Shown piece after piece: positions 60,072 through 64,000 of a DNA stretch of 64,000 nucleotides. The position numbers and the translations under genes are program-made. Under the pieces are notes generated by a model. It did not search any database and was not told the origin of the DNA. It was given only the letters and a program-made list of their open reading frames with translations. Source of the DNA: Gnetum montanum (Eukaryota > Streptophyta > Gnetopsida > Gnetales > Gnetaceae); contig MNCI01029688.1 in NCBI GenBank assembly GCA_015680685.1, positions 559,369-623,368 of the forward strand, written 5' to 3'. The stretch's first letter is position 1; each line of letters opens with the position of its first letter.

Positions 60072-60399
60072 CTTATTATGAAGGAATAGATCATAATTAT
60101 ACTATTTTATGTTCTTCACCTTTCATGGTGCTTTATCTTCTCTTACTACTTTTTCAATGATCCTTTATATTCGATGGGCTCTTATCTCCTATAGTATCCC
60201 TTGGATATAAATCCTAAAAGTATCCTTCATTCTATTTTTAGAAACTAGCTACAATGTGACAAAATTATTTCTTCTAATAAAAATTATGGCATGGGCATAT
60301 ATGTAATAGAGAATACTAATGATCATATTAAAGGATTTTGGATTCCCTTGTTTCTAACCTTAAATCTATCTTCTTAAATTGGATACTCTAGAATAGATA

Positions 60400-61080
60400 T
60401 GATAGTTCTTATTAAAGAGTCTTAGTATAGTGGACCACCAATGGATTCAATCTAGCCTAAATGATATATCCTTAAGAAGAGTATCCTTCAAAATATTTTC
60501 AATATCTAACACTTGTTCTCTATGTTCTATAAGCTACAAGCATCATGAAAGGCTTTCATGCAATGCTACAAATCAAAATTATAGCTTCCCTCAAACTCCA
60601 AAATGTTGTTTATATCAAGTTATTTGATGCAACTTTCCCTTTGATGCCTATAGGATATTCTCACTACCTCCTAAATCTAAATTATTCCTTTAGTAACCAA
60701 CAAGAATTCATCACCATTAGGTGTTTCATAGTCATAATGTCTATCTTTGTACATCTACATACCATAATCTCTTCTATGGTATTCTCTATACCTTAATTTT
60801 GTTCTTCCTTATTCTCCATCTCTATCTTCATCTTGATCTCTATCTTTGTTATGATGTCTATCATGATTTCTTATGCCACCCTTACTAGGGTGCCTATCAT
60901 GGTCTCTATTTTAATCTCTTCCTCTTGGTTTATGTTTATCCTCATCAAACCTTAATGATAAAGATAAGAAAAGAGATGAAAACTTAGGAAAGATATGTTA
61001 ACTTGCTCTTCTTCCATTATCCCTTTGATTACATCTCCTTGGTCTTCTGGAGGATCTAGGCCTTAAGATTCTTTATGTTT
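60400..61080 (-). pseudogene. Gag of element M2, related to M1
   Basis: Minus-strand translation gives an R-D/D-R/H-rich N-terminal stretch (about 60,940-60,780), then G-D-E-F-L-L-V-T-K-G and N-I-L-E-F-E-G-S-Y-N-F-D-L. These match in position and type the gag of M1 at 21,112-20,693 (D-D-E-P-F-L-A-T-K-S, N-I-P-K-F-I-G-G-Y-D-L-D). It continues decayed to 60,077, where the 12.8-kb element has inserted. Multiple stops. Confidence 0.6.
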
Positions 61081-61743
61081 TAGAATATATTCCATGCCTT
61101 CTCTAATTACTTACCATAGTAGAATGTAGAAATGAATTGTCTAATTCATCAATATTGAAGATCAAAATACATTACCAACTAGACCTCTTTATCTAGTGGT
61201 TAGTGTCCTCCTTTTTGGACTACAATGTTAGTGGTATCACATGTTTACCTTTTTTAACTCATATTGGATTTCTATTTTCTAGTCTAGCCTATGCTAAGCA
61301 ATATTAAGTTTGTAAGGCTTCATCATATGCTTATCCATTCTATACTTATTTGAGATGAGCTTAATTCCACTCCTCATCAATACTATTGTAAGCATAGATG
61401 ATGCTACTCTCTTGGGTGATAGCAAGATATTACCTTGCAAATTTAACCATAGAATTTTCTCATATCAGTGAAAGAAAAAAGTGAATCTAAGATATTATAA
61501 ATCTAGATGTGCATAAGATACCATCACTTGGTATGGTACTTTATCTTGGTCATTGCAACTTGTTTCATTATTATCTTCTATGAGATTATTTTCATCTGGT
61601 GGAGTGTCAACCCTATGAGAAGTATACATGATTAATTAATAATGTGTAAATGGCTATAAATAATATTAAACATTCAAAAAGATAAATTATTATGTTGTTA
61701 ACAATAATTGTTTATATGGCATTGTCTTTGATAACAACACTAA
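61081..61743. other. Leader region of element M2
   Basis: Between the M2 gag and its 5' LTR on the minus strand. No gene. The minus strand at about 61,726-61,743 reads TTAGTGTTGTTATC, a decayed counterpart of the M1 primer-binding site. Confidence 0.45.
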
Positions 61744-62602
61744 TGATAAGCAACAAGTATGAACAAGAGCCAGCCATATGATCTATAAGCATCGAAATAG
61801 ATCATTTCATAATCTAGATTGTTAGAATAAAACTATGATATCTAGATTCTAACAAAATGATATCTAGATTGTTAAATATGATATCGCAAGTCATTATCTT
61901 TCTAACTATACTCATATTTTTTCTTAACACATATGATTTAAGTATAATTAGGGCACATGATGATGTTACTATGAGTAAGAATAAAACTAATTGATAATAA
62001 TAAAGAAATTAATTATGTAATCTAATAAGTGATAACATAAATGGTAAACTAGCATAAGGTGATAAGCATATAGGCCTCAATCTACTATTCACATTCTAAA
62101 CTAGTATATCTACCATTGGGATTACTAGGTGATATGCTACTAGATGAACTAAGTAATATTACCACCAAGATTACTTGATGACTATATGTTATGCTCAAAA
62201 TTGGATCACATTCATTCTGTCTATTATAAACATTGTTCTATTTTTTGATGGAAATTAAATGATACAAAAGATAAATTTAGTCTAATTTAGAATGTTGTAA
62301 TGAAAGAAAATTAATCTTGAACTTTATTTTCATTCGTGGAACATGTCTAAGTACATTTTACTTAAATAAAATGTCATATAATTAACTCAAGATCATGCTA
62401 CATGTACTCATTGATTATTTAAAAAATTGAGAAATTAAATTACAAGTATCTATAGACCTACTAATTGAATAGTATTATAAATGTAATGATTGAACATTAT
62501 TTATAGAATGTTATTATCAACAATATAGAATCATGACATGCATAAGCAATATAACAGTTGTGATATCACTTTGGCAAATACAACTTTATTTATTATTCAT
62601 CA
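61744..62602 (-). repeat. 5' LTR of element M2
   Basis: 859 bp beginning TGATAAGCAACAAG and ending ATTCATCA. It aligns loosely with the M1 LTRs (shared 'aaccatatgaatcacaag'-like, 'tatctagattgtta' and 'gtgacaaaaagagataaatt'-like blocks). M1 and M2 belong to one superfamily. The other LTR of M2 was not found in the window. Confidence 0.6.
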
Positions 62603-62839
62603 ATAGTGAAAATAGTATAAAATAATTTTTTAATAAGGGTAATACATTGTTTATTTCTTTTAATGACATAATATAGGGAATAGCATTACTGGCATTAGGA
62701 AAAGTTGCTAATATAAATAACTTATATGGATAACTATTTAAATGGAAAGCGACATTGATATAGAATGCCATCAAGAAGAATTTAAATTAGGTTATGCATG
62801 TGGGGCTAAAAACTAAATGGTACATCAATTAATCAGTTG
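62603..62839. other. Unassigned spacer
   Basis: AT-rich DNA between the M2 LTR and the LINE fragment. The minus-strand frame at 62,586-62,774 has no motif. Confidence 0.4.
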
Positions 62840-63391
62840 TGCTCTTTTAAAAAGAAGACAAAAAATAACTAAATAATTATAAGGTGATTATAAACAACAA
62901 TATTTTTATCAAGATTCTAGGCACTCTTTTAGAAACTATGCTTAAAAGATGGGTTAAAGAAAATTAGATACATGCAATTTCCAATCAAGATTTATACGAT
63001 AGCATTCTAATATAGAGTATCTCATCACTTTAAAATATCTTATTAATACATAAGAAGACTCATACAATAAAATATTTTTCTTGTTTGTAGATTTTTCGAA
63101 TGCATATGATTTGGTCAATCAAAACAAGTTAGGAAGGTGCTTGGAAAATTTAGAAGTTCCTAGCATACTATTATTCACTATCCAAAAACATTATAAAGAG
63201 ATATAAATTTGGTTTTAAAATTAGTAAGAAATAATTCTCTTTAATTTTTTACTTTTGATGGTATTTAACAATGATGTCCTCGTTCTTCTACTTTATTTGG
63301 GCTTTTTATTGATGAACTTGATGGATGCACAAAATACCAAATTAATTTGTAATTATAATTAGAAGTAACCTTGTCAAACTCTTTCACTCAT
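62840..63391 (+). pseudogene. LINE (non-LTR) reverse transcriptase fragment
   Basis: Plus strand, several frames. L-E-T-M-L-K-R-W-V-K-E-N (about 62,920-62,955) matches the LINE RT segment before its Q-x-G-F-R motif. F-V-D-F-S-N-A-Y-D-L-V-N-Q-N-K-L (about 63,089-63,135) is the LINE form of the first catalytic motif (F-x-D-x-x-x-A-F-D). A broken Q-x-C-P-x-S-x-T-L-F-G-L-F-I-D-E-L follows at about 63,272-63,320. The catalytic Y-A-D-D block is not reached, because an LTR of the S1 family begins at about 63,392. Dead fragment. Confidence 0.75.
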
Positions 63392-64000
63392 TGAGGACCA
63401 AAAACTTAGGAGGATTGGATAAGTTGAGAAATTTAAAATAACTAAAATTACCAAAAACCACACACAATTTTTTTACATGGTTTCCAAACTTGGATACCTA
63501 CATACTCAAAAGGTAGAATCTTTACACACCTCTGGACTTTGTTTCTTAGAAAATGTGGTTTAGAGGACATCAAAACCTTTACAAGTTTTGAGCTCTACAT
63601 GGAGTGTTTTTTCACTGGACAAACACTCAATCCTACAAGGTCCCAACAAACTCAAAATGTAGTTTCAAGGATCTTAAAACCTTTATAAAACATTAACACT
63701 ACACTAAAGTAATTCAATTTATAAATTCCTTGTAATGAAGCTCTTTATACAAGTACAAAATACAAATGATAAACATAATGAGGAACAAAGAAAATTCACT
63801 TAATGAGGACATTGATTGATATTCAATGAAGTATGCTTGTCCATTTCCTAGGAATTCCACTTTGTCTTATATCCTTTGAGTTTCCAAAAACTTCTTAGAA
63901 CTCATACAATGTCTATGAAATGGCTAGTTTGAACATCTAATTCAAAGTTGAGATGTTTAACTAAAATCACATTTAATTCTAAAAAAACATTTATTTGAAA
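63392..64000 (-). mobile_element. Inverted S1-family LTR, truncated by the window edge
   Basis: Begins TGAGGACC and matches the reverse complement of the S1 LTR end (27,715 downward): the 'cctaaaccacatttt', 'gtagaatctttacacacct'-like and 'ttttgagctctac' blocks occur in the same order. It runs off the window, so it could be a solo LTR or the end of a full element. It truncates a LINE fragment. Confidence 0.7.

Overview
The window is nuclear DNA of a large-genome seed plant, very probably a gymnosperm or similar repeat-bloated lineage (inference). It is AT-rich and CpG-poor, and I found no intact host gene. Nearly everything I can name is decayed retroelement: Ty3/gypsy of the Tat type, Copia, LINE, and LTR elements without a recognisable polymerase. 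Most have stop codons where CAG or TGG would be expected, and many are nested.

Layout. 0.9-3.1 kb (+): remnant of a coiled-coil ORF. 3.6-7.0 kb: copy A of a composite repeat (part of an LTR, a minus-strand reverse-transcriptase piece, a ~190-bp tandem array). 7.2-10.35 kb: two Copia fragments head to head. 13,152-22,334 (-): complete but apparently non-autonomous LTR element with gag and a coiled-coil ORF. 25.3-39.0 kb (-): a Tat-type gag-pro-RT-RNase H element broken by a solo LTR (26,454-27,715) and by an ~8-kb block. That block carries copy B of the array (28.7-30.5 kb) and a plus-strand spliced coiled-coil gene (30.8-35.6 kb). 39,652-44,864 (+): small LTR element carrying an intronless, decayed CCR4-type endonuclease/exonuclease/phosphatase gene. 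45.2-46.6 kb: minisatellites. 47,301-60,071 (+): complete 12.8-kb Tat-type element with ~3-kb LTRs and a CTTAT target duplication, inserted in an older minus-strand element whose gag and LTR lie at 60.4-62.6 kb. 62.8-63.4 kb: LINE reverse-transcriptase piece, followed by an inverted LTR that runs off the window.

Three results stand out. First, both LTRs of the 12.8-kb element carry, upstream of the TATA box, a decayed plant cytochrome P450 coding segment with recognisable I-helix and K-helix. Second, the 5.2-kb element carries a CCR4-like nuclease. Both look like host transcripts captured by retrotransposons. Third, the 12.8-kb element has its extra plant-type RNase H between protease and reverse transcriptase, whereas the minus-strand relative in the same window has it after the reverse transcriptase. 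No cellular pathway is encoded here; the relationships are insertion, nesting, duplication and gene capture.
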